Shown one piece after another: positions 25,766 to 34,270 of a stretch of DNA of 64,000 nucleotides. The notes beneath the pieces were generated by a model. It had not been told where the DNA came from. It ran no database searches and saw nothing but the letters and a program-made list of their open reading frames with translations. How positions within the stretch are numbered: the stretch's first letter is position 1; the number at the start of each line of letters is the position of its first letter. The position numbers and the translations under genes are program-made. The DNA comes from Bacteroidota bacterium (lineage in GTDB: Bacteria; Bacteroidota; Bacteroidia; Cytophagales; Cyclobacteriaceae), in the NCBI GenBank assembly GCA_023428695.1, contig JAEYWY010000017.1:62001-126000 (forward strand). The letters are read 5' to 3'.

Positions 25766-26293
25766 TTAGGTTTGGTGTGTTCTTCTCAGGATTACCGACA
25801 GTAGCAGGCTGACCGGCATACCGATCAAAAGGCCTTGTGCAAAATGGGTAATCACTAATTGTGAAATGTTGGTCGCAGGCAATAGCGCTAAATTACGCTC
25901 AAAAGCTTCTTTTCCGAATTCTTCGATCTCCTCCGGCGGAAACTCCCTGAGTTTCACGATCATTTGTTCAATATACGTTTCGACAAACGCCGGTTCGAAT
26001 GATCCAAAGAGCCACAATCCGCCGGCTCCGATCCATGAACTTACCAAAACTACTACAAAGCTTCCAAAAAGTCCCTGCCAAAAGTAGAGCGTTCCGGATT
26101 GATGGTAATCACGAAATTCTTTCAGTGTGAAGAAGATAAAAACTCCAAAGAGAAAAATTCGAAAGTCTAAAAGCGGTGTGATCAGAAAAGGATGCCGGCC
26201 AACGTAGAAAAGGATGACCATGAAAACAATGATCAACACACCGGCAACAAACGCGTTTCGCAGAGCAAGACGAAGCAAGGGAGACTTCCTCAT
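25766..26293 (-). CDS. DUF4199 membrane protein (second copy)
   Basis: 175 residues, four transmembrane helices, with LKEFRDYHQSGTLYFWQGLFGS in the place where the neighbouring copy has its GYMSYGQG segment. Sequence similarity to the neighbour is low but the layout is the same. The start overlaps the stop of the dihydroorotase-like gene by 4 nt (ATGA), so the two are translationally coupled. Function is unknown. Confidence 0.78.
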   Translation of the reverse strand: MRKSPLLRLALRNAFVAGVLIIVFMVILFYVGRHPFLITPLLDFRIFLFGVFIFFTLKEFRDYHQSGTLYFWQGLFGSFVVVLVSSWIGAGGLWLFGSFEPAFVETYIEQMIVKLREFPPEEIEEFGKEAFERNLALLPATNISQLVITHFAQGLLIGMPVSLLLSVILRRTHQT

Positions 26294-27555
26294 AACGACT
26301 TATCTATCCACTGTTTGCCGTTGTTAAAAACTGCGACAGCCTTACCTGTAAGCTCCTGACCGAACCAGGGCGAATTCCGTGACTTTGACTTGTTCGTCGA
26401 TTCATCCAGGCGCCACGTCAATGACGGACTCATCAGTGTAAGGTTTGCATCTGCCCCAGACTCGATAACAGGAACTGCCAAACCAAGTATCTGGCGCGGG
26501 CGCGACGTCACTTTTGGAATAATCACTTCCCAGTCAACGGTACGCGACAACGCAGTGAGATTTGCTGCTACAGTCTGGAGGCTTATGATACCAAATTCAG
26601 CCTGATCAAACTCAGTATTCTTCGATTCCTCGTCGTGCGGAACGTGACCGGAACAGATCACGTCTATGGTTCCGTCCTTCAGTCCCTTGAACAACGCATC
26701 ATTGTCAACCTTTTCGCGCAATGGCGGATTGACTTTGTAGTTAGTATTGAATCCATGCACCATTCCATCATCCATCAACGGTTGGTAACTTGTGATATCG
26801 CAGGTTACCTGCATACGTTTTTTCGCGGCGCGAATCAGATCAATCGCTTTTCCGGACGACATCTTCGCGAAATGAAGGCGTCCCCCTGCGTATGAGAGCA
26901 ACTCTATGTTTCGGTTAACGATAACGTCTTCCGCAATTCGCGGCATTCCTTTTAGTCCGAGCATTGTGCTGTTCACACCTTCGTGCATCTGCCCAAACAT
27001 GTTGAGCCAGATATCTTCAGGATGGTCGATTAACAAGCCATTGAACTTCTGCAGGTATTGTAACGACTTCAGAACAATGTCGGTGTGCCAGATTGTTTTG
27101 AGCCCATCGGTGAACCCAATTGCGCCTGCTTCGTGCAGGTCGATCATTTCAGTGAGTTCTTCGCCTTTGTTGTTGCGTGTCACCGCAGCGAGCGCATAAA
27201 TCTGCACGAGCCGGTCTTTGTTTCCGCGCATCACATAGCTGATCTCATTCTTGCTTTGGATTGACGGCGTGGTATTTGGGAGAACCGAAATTTCCGAGAA
27301 CCCGCCATGCATCGCTGTTTCGGCGAGGGAAGACAAATCCTCTTTGTGTTCAAGGCCGGGATCACCAACGAAGGTTCCCATATCAAACCACCCTGTGGAA
27401 AGGATCATTCCTGCAGCCTTGATAACGCGGTCTGCGGAGTAGTTTTTGTCGCCGATTTCTGTTATCCGGCCCGATGAAACGAGGACATTTTTTTCTTTCT
27501 GATGAAAGGACGAGGCTGGATCGATAATTCGCGCGCCCTGGATGAGAATCTTCAT
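26290..27555 (-). CDS. Dihydroorotase-like amidohydrolase lacking metal ligands
   Basis: A 421-residue protein of the dihydroorotase family (type I amidohydrolase). GWFDMGTFVGDPGLEHKEDL stands where active enzymes have DxHxHxRxPGxExKE: both metal-binding His are absent (Thr/Val instead). Near the C-terminus GHVPHDEESKNTEFD replaces the DHAPH segment, losing the catalytic Asp. This matches pseudo-dihydroorotases, which support aspartate transcarbamoylase or have another role. It lies in a conserved-looking Bacteroidota cluster with DUF4199 and GT2 genes, not with pyrimidine genes. It may be a structural partner; catalysis is unlikely. Confidence 0.8.
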   Translation of the reverse strand: MKILIQGARIIDPASSFHQKEKNVLVSSGRITEIGDKNYSADRVIKAAGMILSTGWFDMGTFVGDPGLEHKEDLSSLAETAMHGGFSEISVLPNTTPSIQSKNEISYVMRGNKDRLVQIYALAAVTRNNKGEELTEMIDLHEAGAIGFTDGLKTIWHTDIVLKSLQYLQKFNGLLIDHPEDIWLNMFGQMHEGVNSTMLGLKGMPRIAEDVIVNRNIELLSYAGGRLHFAKMSSGKAIDLIRAAKKRMQVTCDITSYQPLMDDGMVHGFNTNYKVNPPLREKVDNDALFKGLKDGTIDVICSGHVPHDEESKNTEFDQAEFGIISLQTVAANLTALSRTVDWEVIIPKVTSRPRQILGLAVPVIESGADANLTLMSPSLTWRLDESTNKSKSRNSPWFGQELTGKAVAVFNNGKQWIDKSL

Positions 27556-27698
27556 CTGTCAAAACTTTTATAGGATTTTGCGGGGGCAGATAACAATGGA
27601 ATAGCCGGGTATCTGTGCTGAGGATTGATTGTAATGACCTGTGCTTCAGGTATATGCATCATAATTTTGGGTTGTCAGCATCAAATATTCCGGTCGGG

Positions 27699-29699
27699 CT
27701 ATCTCATAAACCGTATGAGCAAAACCTCCGCAACCAGGAATAGCAACGCCAGCATCACGGCGTACTTCCACAATGGAGTGCCCAAATATCGCTCCTTTAT
27801 TTCGTTGCTGAAAGTTTCGGAATCAGAAGCCTCAAATATTCTGACGTTGTCACCACCACCGAAAAACGTTGTGGCAACATCTGCTCCATATTGTTCCATG
27901 AGCGATTCGCGTGAATCCGGATTAAAAGCAAGAAGTTCCACGGTGTCGCCAGCCGCAACAACTTTGTAGAATCCGTTTTTCAGGGTGTGACGTGGCAGGT
28001 CAAGCACCACCTGCTGACCTATCTTTCGCTGCGACGGTATGATCTCCTCATCGCTGACGAGGCGAAGTTGTTCCTCACCTGGCAGTGAATCGAGCCGAAG
28101 TGTGAGCAAACTCTGGTTTAGGGTGTAGTAGAGTTTTTGATCTCCCTTCTTGCTGCTTGCGGCCATGCGGTACATGACCGGTACAAAAAGTGCGTGATTG
28201 TAGAAGTCGGTGTAGCCCGCCTCGAGAGGCGACGCAAGTAAATACACTGTCCCGTTCCTCGTGAACCTGCTCAAGAAGGGAGCACCATTTTTGAGGTGCA
28301 ATATGGCGGATCGATCCGCACCCCAGCCTACAACGGGCATCGCCCTGGGCATGATCATCGCATTAGATCTCTCCTCAAAAACATTTTCGAAGAAGGGATT
28401 AGCATAGTCGGGCTTATCAAGTTCCTGCATGGCTCGCGTACCCACCCTTTCAATGGCCGGAAGCTGAAGGAATGTTCGAAGAGTTAACGCATCCATTCCA
28501 CTTCCGGGAATGATAAAAAGGACACCGTCCTTGTTCAGGTAATCGTGAAGCGCGGCCTGCAGGGACTGGTCCATCACATCGAGTCCGTTAACAACAACAA
28601 GGTCGGCTTCATTCAGCAGACTGTAGTTGAAGTTTGACTTTGCAAAAGCTTTGTGATTAAAGATTTGCTGATTTCCGAAGACCTTTTCAACAGGCGTGGC
28701 CGCATCACCTTGACGGATTTCCACGATCCTGATTTTTTCATTATAGTTCAGGCTAAAGAAGAATTCATTATCAAAACTGACCGGAAAATCATTAAACGAA
28801 ATTGATGCTCTGTTCAGTCCGCTGAGGCGCATGGTCAGGTCGAAAACTGCTTCACCAATTCCACCGGCTGGCACTTTGATAATCGCTGCACCTGCCTGAA
28901 CACCGTTGACAGCCAATTTCACATTCAGTTGTTCCACATCGTCCTTTCCGTCGTTACGAACTTTGGCACGCAACACGTTTCGCTCGCCAGATGAAGCAAA
29001 TGGGTTATCAAGGTAGACTGTGTCAATAAAAACATTTGAGAAGTCTTCGAACTCAATAGGTACGAGATGCCATTGAAAGAGGGAGTCGCCCGCCGGAGGC
29101 ACAACCGGGCCAGCTGTACTTTTCTGAAAATCCGAAATCCAGAAGACTTCGGGTTCACGCGTCTCCTGATCGCGAATCAATTTTTCACGCACTTCCTGGA
29201 TGCTGCGCGTAATTGGCGATAGTCTTATTGTCGAAAGCAGTTCCTGAATTTCTGCCCGTGTTTTGAATGAGTTCGAGAACGGCGCAAAGTCGTTAGTAAC
29301 AAGTTTGTAGCGTGCATCGGGTGGAAATGTTTCGACGATACGGTTGATGAAGGAGATCCCTGCATCGAGGCCCCGCGTCCTGTCCCGCAACGGTGCCGAC
29401 ATACTCTGTGAATTGTCAAGGTAAAAGATAACGTTGTGATGATCGACACGGTCTTCTTTCGCCGGTAACATCGGCTGGCAGAATGCGACAACCAGGAAGA
29501 AGAGGAAAAGCAAACGCGAAAGGAGAATCAGATAGTGCTTGAGTTTCCGTTTTGCCGTGGTGTTTTCCTTAACCTTCTTAAGAAACCTGGTGTTGGAAAA
29601 GTAAACCCGTGTGGTTTTCCTGAAGTTGAAAAGGTGGACGATTATCGGAATCGCCAGAACACCAAGTGCCCAGAAAAAAGAAGGATACAGAAAAGTCAT
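27699..29699 (-). CDS. BatA-domain (aerotolerance-type) membrane protein with VWA-like region
   Basis: A 666-residue protein. The N-terminal BatA signature FLYPSFFWALGVLAIPIIVHLFNFRK is followed by a second helix (YLILLSRLLFLFFLVVAF). A VWA-like domain begins VIFYLDNSQSM (about 88-98), but only DNSQS of the metal-binding motif is clear. A long extracytoplasmic part follows, and the final helix is near the C-terminus (YAVMLALLFLVAEVLLIRFM). Proteins of this group are large Bacteroidota membrane proteins of unknown function. It is the first gene of the minus-strand cluster, about 143 nt before the dihydroorotase-like gene. Confidence 0.82.
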   Translation of the reverse strand: MTFLYPSFFWALGVLAIPIIVHLFNFRKTTRVYFSNTRFLKKVKENTTAKRKLKHYLILLSRLLFLFFLVVAFCQPMLPAKEDRVDHHNVIFYLDNSQSMSAPLRDRTRGLDAGISFINRIVETFPPDARYKLVTNDFAPFSNSFKTRAEIQELLSTIRLSPITRSIQEVREKLIRDQETREPEVFWISDFQKSTAGPVVPPAGDSLFQWHLVPIEFEDFSNVFIDTVYLDNPFASSGERNVLRAKVRNDGKDDVEQLNVKLAVNGVQAGAAIIKVPAGGIGEAVFDLTMRLSGLNRASISFNDFPVSFDNEFFFSLNYNEKIRIVEIRQGDAATPVEKVFGNQQIFNHKAFAKSNFNYSLLNEADLVVVNGLDVMDQSLQAALHDYLNKDGVLFIIPGSGMDALTLRTFLQLPAIERVGTRAMQELDKPDYANPFFENVFEERSNAMIMPRAMPVVGWGADRSAILHLKNGAPFLSRFTRNGTVYLLASPLEAGYTDFYNHALFVPVMYRMAASSKKGDQKLYYTLNQSLLTLRLDSLPGEEQLRLVSDEEIIPSQRKIGQQVVLDLPRHTLKNGFYKVVAAGDTVELLAFNPDSRESLMEQYGADVATTFFGGGDNVRIFEASDSETFSNEIKERYLGTPLWKYAVMLALLFLVAEVLLIRFMR

Positions 29700-30444
29700 C
29701 AGCCGCCAAAGTTAAGGCTTTAAACGCCAGTAAATATTCACCCGACGTACAATTTGATAAACGGCCGTGTGACCTTTCAATTGCACCTTAACAAAAGGCA
29801 AAAAAAGTTGTATGACAGCATACACAAAAACGCATGCTACCTTGGGTAAATACCAGTTCGGTTGCTGACGTCACCTTTCTCCTTTGTCGTTTTTTCAGAT
29901 GACAACCGTTATCCAATGAAGACAAAGGGATACCTATGGGCTTACGGGAGCACGCGGAATAGAACGGGGTGCTAGCCAGGGGCCCACTCCCGGACCCACT
30001 GGCGTAGTTACCCCGATTATGACCGCTGATTACGCTGATTGCGCTGACCGCAGTGATGGCGCCGACGGCGCTGAATACGCTGACAACGCTGAGTATGCTG
30101 GCCGCGCTGAATGCACTGACTACGCTGACCGCCGCTGACCACGCTGATGGCGCTGAGCACGCAGATGGACGCCGGATGACAACCGGTGAAGGGCTACCGG
30201 AGCTACCCCGACTATGCAGGAACGGGCTCCGGTCCCTAGCCCTCGTGGTCTGTGGATAAACCTAACCTGAAAGAACACAGATCACACAACGATAGTCCGC
30301 CTTTGAATTCCGAACAACCAACAGAATCATTCGCAGACCCTGGTTACACAACGGTTACCTGAAAACCCGGACAATTCACCTCGCCTGGGTGATTGCACGT
30401 GAATCAGATTTTAAGTAATCGATCAATATCCCCTTGACAACGAG
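29700..30444. other. Gene-free stretch (745 bp) with a minisatellite
   Basis: No conventional gene is evident. It holds the 9-bp tandem repeat at about 30019-30180, flanking 13-bp near-repeats and a small inverted repeat TGTATG-acag-CATACA (29809-29824). The 5' part is the promoter region of the BatA-like gene. No known structured RNA was recognised. Confidence 0.5.
30009..30216 (+). repeat. 9-bp GCTGAnnnn minisatellite with flanking near-repeats
   Basis: Sixteen imperfect units of GCTGAnnnn run from about 30025 to 30170. They are in strict 9-bp register for twelve units; one extra base (near 30133) shifts the last four. The array lies between TACCCCGATTATG (30009-30021) and TACCCCGACTATG (30204-30216). 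Read from the ATG at 30019 it would encode a short Ala-Asp/Glu-x peptide (39 residues) that stops at the inserted base; past it the repeat continues in another frame. Confidence 0.8.
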
Positions 30445-30789
30445 TCAGGAATTTTTACCTCCGAGCATCACAAGGTCATTGACGTTGATCTCTGTGATGT
30501 AGCGTTTCTCGCCATTTGTTGTTTCGTACGAACGATGAACAAGTTTTCCTTCGATAGCAATCTCACTGCCTTTCTTCAGGTAGTTCGACACGATAGTCGT
30601 GAGCCGTCCCCATACAACAAGGTTGTGCCATTGCGTATCCTGAACTTTCTCACCTTTTTGATTGGTGTATGTTTCGTTTGTTGCCAATGTCACTGTGGCA
30701 AATTTTTTCTTGCCTTTGTCGAAGGTTTTGATCTCCGGGTCTTTCCCAAGTCGTCCAATCAGTTGGACGCTATTTCTTAAAGATGCCAT
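30445..30789 (-). CDS. ssb: Single-stranded DNA-binding protein, short form
   Basis: A 114-residue SSB with a complete OB fold: SLRNSVQLIGRLGKDPEIK opening, FATVTLATNETY, DTQWHNLVVWGRLT and KGSEIAIEGKLVHRSYET. It lacks the long Gly/Pro tail and the acidic C-terminal tip used by chromosomal SSB to recruit repair proteins, ending in MLGGKNS. This suggests a secondary copy, as found in many Bacteroidota. It is divergent from a zinc-ribbon gene, with 10-bp direct repeats in the shared promoter region. Confidence 0.9.
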   Translation of the reverse strand: MASLRNSVQLIGRLGKDPEIKTFDKGKKKFATVTLATNETYTNQKGEKVQDTQWHNLVVWGRLTTIVSNYLKKGSEIAIEGKLVHRSYETTNGEKRYITEINVNDLVMLGGKNS

Positions 30790-30883
30790 GGTATTTCGTA
30801 TTGTTTTGTTTTGTTAATTTTGTTTAGTTTAAGTCGCGACTGATGATTCAAAGGTGAGATGATGAAAGCAAACAAGTCGTGCG

Positions 30884-30914
30884 ATAAACGTATATAAACG
30901 TATATAAACGTTTA
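30884..30914. promoter_or_regulatory. 10-bp direct repeats and palindrome between ssb and the zinc-ribbon gene
   Basis: TATATAAACG occurs twice in tandem (30891-30910), preceded by a partial ATAAACG (30884-30890). The last copy runs into the perfect 10-bp palindrome TAAACGTTTA (30905-30914). It lies between divergent genes and could be a shared operator. Confidence 0.5.
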
Positions 30915-30956
30915 CTTACGCTTCCCAGCCGAAACCTAAAACCGTTGTGTACAATT

Positions 30957-31313
30957 ATGAATCCCTTATCAGAAAAAACCTGCCTGGAATGCGGGGAAAG
31001 CATTCACGGGCGCATGGACAAAAAGTTCTGTTCCGATCAATGCCGCAGTAATCATTATCACAGGCTGAAACAAACTACGTCGGAATGTATCCGTCAAATC
31101 AACTCGATTCTCAGAAAGAACTGGAAAATCCTGTCTGAGTTTCCCACGAAAAGCAAGAAGCCCGTGCCGGCTGAAGTGTTGCGGCTTCGGGGGTTTGACT
31201 TCAACTACTTCACCAACTGTGTTGTGACGAAAGACGGCATGTGCCACTACTATTGTTATGACAAGGGATACATTGAAGTAGATGAAAATTACTATCTCCT
31301 GATTTCGCGGTAG
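30957..31313 (+). CDS. Zinc-ribbon protein of unknown function
   Basis: A 118-residue protein. An N-terminal zinc-binding motif CLECGESIHGR ... FCSDQCRSNHYHRLK has Cx2C and Cx3C-type pairs with His nearby, and a helical then beta-rich C-terminal part follows (RGFDFNYFTNCVVTKDG, YYCYDKGYIEVDENYYLLIS). Such DUF2116-like zinc ribbons occur in DNA-binding or ribosome-associated proteins, but the role here is unknown. Start at 30957 is chosen (an upstream start at 30945 is in frame). It is divergent from ssb and has a hairpin after its stop. Confidence 0.7.
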   Translation: MNPLSEKTCLECGESIHGRMDKKFCSDQCRSNHYHRLKQTTSECIRQINSILRKNWKILSEFPTKSKKPVPAEVLRLRGFDFNYFTNCVVTKDGMCHYYCYDKGYIEVDENYYLLISR

Positions 31314-31321
31314 AAAACAAC

Positions 31322-31354
31322 GCCACGGTTACCGGTTTGATCGGCAGCCGTGGC
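31322..31354 (+). terminator. Hairpin after the zinc-ribbon gene
   Basis: GCCACGG (31322-31328) pairs with CCGTGGC (31348-31354), with an inner CCG/CGG; no T tract follows, so it is a weak or rho-assisted terminator candidate. Confidence 0.4.
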
Positions 31355-31742
31355 AACATGGATCAACACAGCGCCACAACCCGGGCACTACGCGCGAACG
31401 CCTAGTCCCCCGGAGTCCCCTCTTCTGCAGCCCATACCCCTTAGGTTGTTTGGGAAAAACGCCTTTTTTAGGGCTGAACCCGGCAGCTTTTTCGCTAAAT
31501 ACTTGGCCGTTACATAAAATTATCCTTACTTTATTCCTTAGCATAACTCCGGCGTCTGCACAATGGCCCCAGGATTTTCCGGCGACCCGGGAGTTATCAG
31601 TGTTGACGGCAATACATTGTGATGAAGGCGTGATCGAGGTAAGGTGATGTGGTTGACTGCGGGCCTGGACTAAACCGGATATGTACGAATGTTCACAGAT
31701 AAATAACATCGTCCTCAGACTCTTAACCTTTACCTTTTACAT
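31355..31742. other. Gene-free stretch of about 390 bp
   Basis: No credible gene or RNA seen. A plus-strand frame (31510-31647) contains a stretch resembling a signal peptide (LTLFLSITPASAQ) but has no start codon of its own close by and a short, unlike C-terminus. Confidence 0.35.
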
Positions 31743-32312
31743 ATGGCAAAATCAAAACCATCTAAAGTGAAATTCCTTCCTGGCGAGAAGTGGAAGGAAC
31801 TGAACCTTAAGAAAGGCACAACCACCAAGCGTTACGCTGTTTCTGATAAAGGTCGTATCATCAGCTTCAAAGAGAAGATGGAAGACGGCTACATTCTGAA
31901 ACCACGCCTTACTCAGGGTTATCCCAGTATAACCATCGGTCGCGAAGAAACGCGTCAGAACTACTACATCCATCGTTTGGTGGCCGAGTATTTCTGTCGT
32001 CAGGGCAGCTCGAAAAATGCTTTCGTTATCCACGTCGACCACAGAAAGGACAACAACAAAGCTTCTAACCTGAAATGGGTGAAGCACGATGATCAAATAG
32101 AACACGCGAAGAAAGATCCCAACGTCCTGGTTCGCATGAATCCGGATGAAGGTCCAAAACTTACCGTGGACAAAGTCAAGAAGATCAAACTTGCGTTGTT
32201 CAAGTCAAAGAAACAGCCCACGCTTAAGGCTCTTGCCAAACTTTTTAAAGTCTCAGACATGCAGATTCACCGGATCAAGACCGGAGAAAACTGGGGTCAC
32301 GTGAAAGTTTGA
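31743..32312 (+). CDS. HNH endonuclease-like protein with NUMOD-type and HTH regions
   Basis: A 189-residue protein with a NUMOD4-like N-terminal part (EKWKELN ... YAVSDKGRIISFK) and an HNH-type region (YIHRLVAEYF ... HVDHRKDNNKASNLKWVKH, carrying H/D/N residues of the HNH_3 type). A C-terminal helix-turn-helix follows (TLKALAKLFKVSDMQIHRIKTGENW). This is the usual arrangement of phage and free-standing homing endonucleases. It is in a chromosomal context with no flanking intron or prophage genes. It is followed by a strong terminator and could act on another locus or be domesticated. Confidence 0.83.
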   Translation: MAKSKPSKVKFLPGEKWKELNLKKGTTTKRYAVSDKGRIISFKEKMEDGYILKPRLTQGYPSITIGREETRQNYYIHRLVAEYFCRQGSSKNAFVIHVDHRKDNNKASNLKWVKHDDQIEHAKKDPNVLVRMNPDEGPKLTVDKVKKIKLALFKSKKQPTLKALAKLFKVSDMQIHRIKTGENWGHVKV

Positions 32313-32333
32313 TAAACTGAATAATCGTATCTT

Positions 32334-32366
32334 GAAGCCTTCCCAAATGGAAGGCTTCTTTATTTT
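32334..32366 (+). terminator. Terminator after the HNH gene
   Basis: Perfect 10-bp stem GAAGCCTTCC-caaat-GGAAGGCTTC (32334-32358) followed by TTTATTTTA. Confidence 0.85.
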
Positions 32367-32376
32367 AATCCGCGCT

Positions 32377-33642
32377 ATGAAAAACCTAATCCTTACCGGC
32401 CTGATCTTTTGCGCGCTTACTTTGCACGCGCAACGACCACAATCCTTCGCACCAGCTTCACCGGAAAATGCGGGAATGTCAATCAAGCGACTCGCAACCA
32501 TCGACAAAATGATCCAGGACTACATCGCCAGTGGAAAAATCCCGGGCGCGACTGCACTTATAATTCGGAACGGCAAGATTGTATATCACAAAAGTTTTGG
32601 ATTCAGTGACGTTGAAAAAAAGACACCGCTGAAGAACGACGACATCTTTCGGATCGCGTCACAGTCGAAAGCAATAACCAGCACAGCGGTGATGATGCTT
32701 TTCGAAGAAGGCAAATTTCTCCTGGACGAACCTGTATCCAAATACATTCCCGAGTTCGCCAAACCTCAGGTACTAAAGACATTCAATGAAAAGGATTCGA
32801 CATACACCACCGAACCTGCTCGCAGCGAGATAACAATTCGTCACTTGTTAACCCATACTTCCGGACTTGACTATCCGGCAATAGGGAGTAAGGAATTCCA
32901 GGCGATTTACGCTAAGGCACGTATCCCAAGCGGAATAGGCAATGACAAGAATCGGCTCGGTGATAAGATGAAAGCACTTGGCAAGCTTCCGTTGAAGCAT
33001 CACCCCGGTGAAAAATGGACGTATGGTCTCAATTCGGACTTACTTGGTTACCTGATCGAAATCTGGTCGGGTATGACATTCGACGAGTTCCTGCAGAAAA
33101 GGATGTTTGCACCGCTTGGAATCAAGGACACGTACTTCTACTTACCCCAGGAAAAACACGGCAGACTTGTCCGACTTTACGAAGGAAGTGACAGCGGCAT
33201 TAAAAAGATTGAAACGAAAGCGTTCGATGATGTCGATCCTGATTATCCTTTGCTGAAAGGAACATACTATTCCGGAGGTGCCGGACTTTCGTCATCGGTA
33301 ATTGATTATGCGCGCTTTCTCCAGATGTACCTCAACAAGGGCGAGTTCAACAATACACGCCTCCTGAGCAGAAAGACCGTTGAACTGATTCTCACAGACC
33401 AGGTAACGATACCAGGCTCACCAGAGTATGGGCTTGCCTTTGGGCTTGAGACGGCTGAGAATGATAAGCGCTCTATTGCGTCAATCGGAACGTTCCAGTG
33501 GGGTGGCGCATTTAGTACACATTACTGGGCGGACCCGAAAGAAGGCCTGATTGGAATCTTATACACGAATGTATATCAGACGCGCGCCTGGGATATAGGC
33601 GAACGTTTTCAGGTTCTGACGTATCAGGCAATTACAGACTAG
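32377..33642 (+). CDS. Secreted serine hydrolase of the beta-lactamase/esterase family
   Basis: A 421-residue exported protein with signal peptide MKNLILTGLIFCALTLHAQ. It is a class C beta-lactamase-like (DD-peptidase/EstB) hydrolase. Catalytic Ser95 and Lys98 are in the SxxK motif IASQSKAIT. The second motif is a Tyr in TYGLNSDLLGYLIEIWSG (the Tyr-x-Asn position), and WGGAFSTHYWADP stands in the third (HxG-like) position. The substrate could be an ester, a peptide or cell-wall fragment; resistance to beta-lactams is not implied. Start at 32377 (not 32332) restores the signal peptide. Confidence 0.87.
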   Translation: MKNLILTGLIFCALTLHAQRPQSFAPASPENAGMSIKRLATIDKMIQDYIASGKIPGATALIIRNGKIVYHKSFGFSDVEKKTPLKNDDIFRIASQSKAITSTAVMMLFEEGKFLLDEPVSKYIPEFAKPQVLKTFNEKDSTYTTEPARSEITIRHLLTHTSGLDYPAIGSKEFQAIYAKARIPSGIGNDKNRLGDKMKALGKLPLKHHPGEKWTYGLNSDLLGYLIEIWSGMTFDEFLQKRMFAPLGIKDTYFYLPQEKHGRLVRLYEGSDSGIKKIETKAFDDVDPDYPLLKGTYYSGGAGLSSSVIDYARFLQMYLNKGEFNNTRLLSRKTVELILTDQVTIPGSPEYGLAFGLETAENDKRSIASIGTFQWGGAFSTHYWADPKEGLIGILYTNVYQTRAWDIGERFQVLTYQAITD

Positions 33643-33678
33643 AAAAAAAAGAAGCCCATCGGTGACGGGCTTCTTTTT
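33643..33678. terminator. Bidirectional terminator
   Basis: GAAGCCC (33651-33657) and GGGCTTC (33667-33673), extended by A8 before and T5 after; serves the serine hydrolase and the convergent Hsp20-like gene. Confidence 0.85.
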
Positions 33679-33683
33679 CAAGC

Positions 33684-34076
33684 TTAGTTTTCATTGATCC
33701 GAACTTTGCGATGATAGCCATTTGACAATCTGTTGAATGGCATGTGAACCACAAGTTCATCGTCTTCATACGCCGCGTGAATTTTGCCGATATCTACATA
33801 GTAGGGAATCGGCTTGTTGTAGATTATCTGCGGTACCTGAACCAGTTTGTCATGCGACGCGATATTGATGTAGTAATATATAGTCAGGTGATTGTTATGT
33901 ATTTCGACGTTCATGGCCTGCCTGCCGATGCCTGCCACACGGAAGCGGAGTTCCCGGCCATATTCTGATTCATATATATGCTGTTGTGGCTCGCTAATAC
34001 CACCGCTCAGGGTGTTGAGCACATCAACCGTTGTGACCAGGTCCAAGCTCTGGTTGTTGCTGTTTTTCTTTTTCAT
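33684..34076 (-). CDS. Hsp20/alpha-crystallin-like protein
   Basis: A 130-residue protein of the small heat-shock fold. The strands ELRFRVAGIGRQAMNVEIHNNHLTIYYYI, then KPIPYYVDIGKIHAAYEDDELVVHMPFN and the closing RKVRI, follow the alpha-crystallin order (the last strand's usual I-x-V/I is seen as MPF-N). It differs from canonical IbpA/Hsp20 at the N-terminus (Asn-rich). It is probably an ATP-independent holding chaperone. It lies between a terminator and the SemiSWEET gene on the same strand. Confidence 0.72.
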   Translation of the reverse strand: MKKKNSNNQSLDLVTTVDVLNTLSGGISEPQQHIYESEYGRELRFRVAGIGRQAMNVEIHNNHLTIYYYINIASHDKLVQVPQIIYNKPIPYYVDIGKIHAAYEDDELVVHMPFNRLSNGYHRKVRINEN

Positions 34077-34270
34077 TGCACAGTTCTCCCTTCACTCAAA
34101 AAGTTTAACAATACACATACCAGCAAAATTGCGGCGCCAAAACGGCATATAATGCAGTACTCGAAACCCAAAAACTGACAGGATGAGAAGAATAAGCCGT
34201 GTTAAATGCCGTCGGCTAAAAAGTCGAATATCAGAAAAGAACCGGGCTACAGCCGACGTTCAATCGTAAG

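Noticed and set aside
30053..30259. Frame through the minisatellite (68 residues)
   Set aside because: Its first half reads the repeat out of the A-D-x register and has no ribosome-binding site; treated as repeat, not gene.
31510..31647. Signal-peptide-like stretch LTLFLSITPASAQ in a plus-strand frame
   Set aside because: No own start codon is close by, and the frame stops after a short unlike tail; possibly a remnant.
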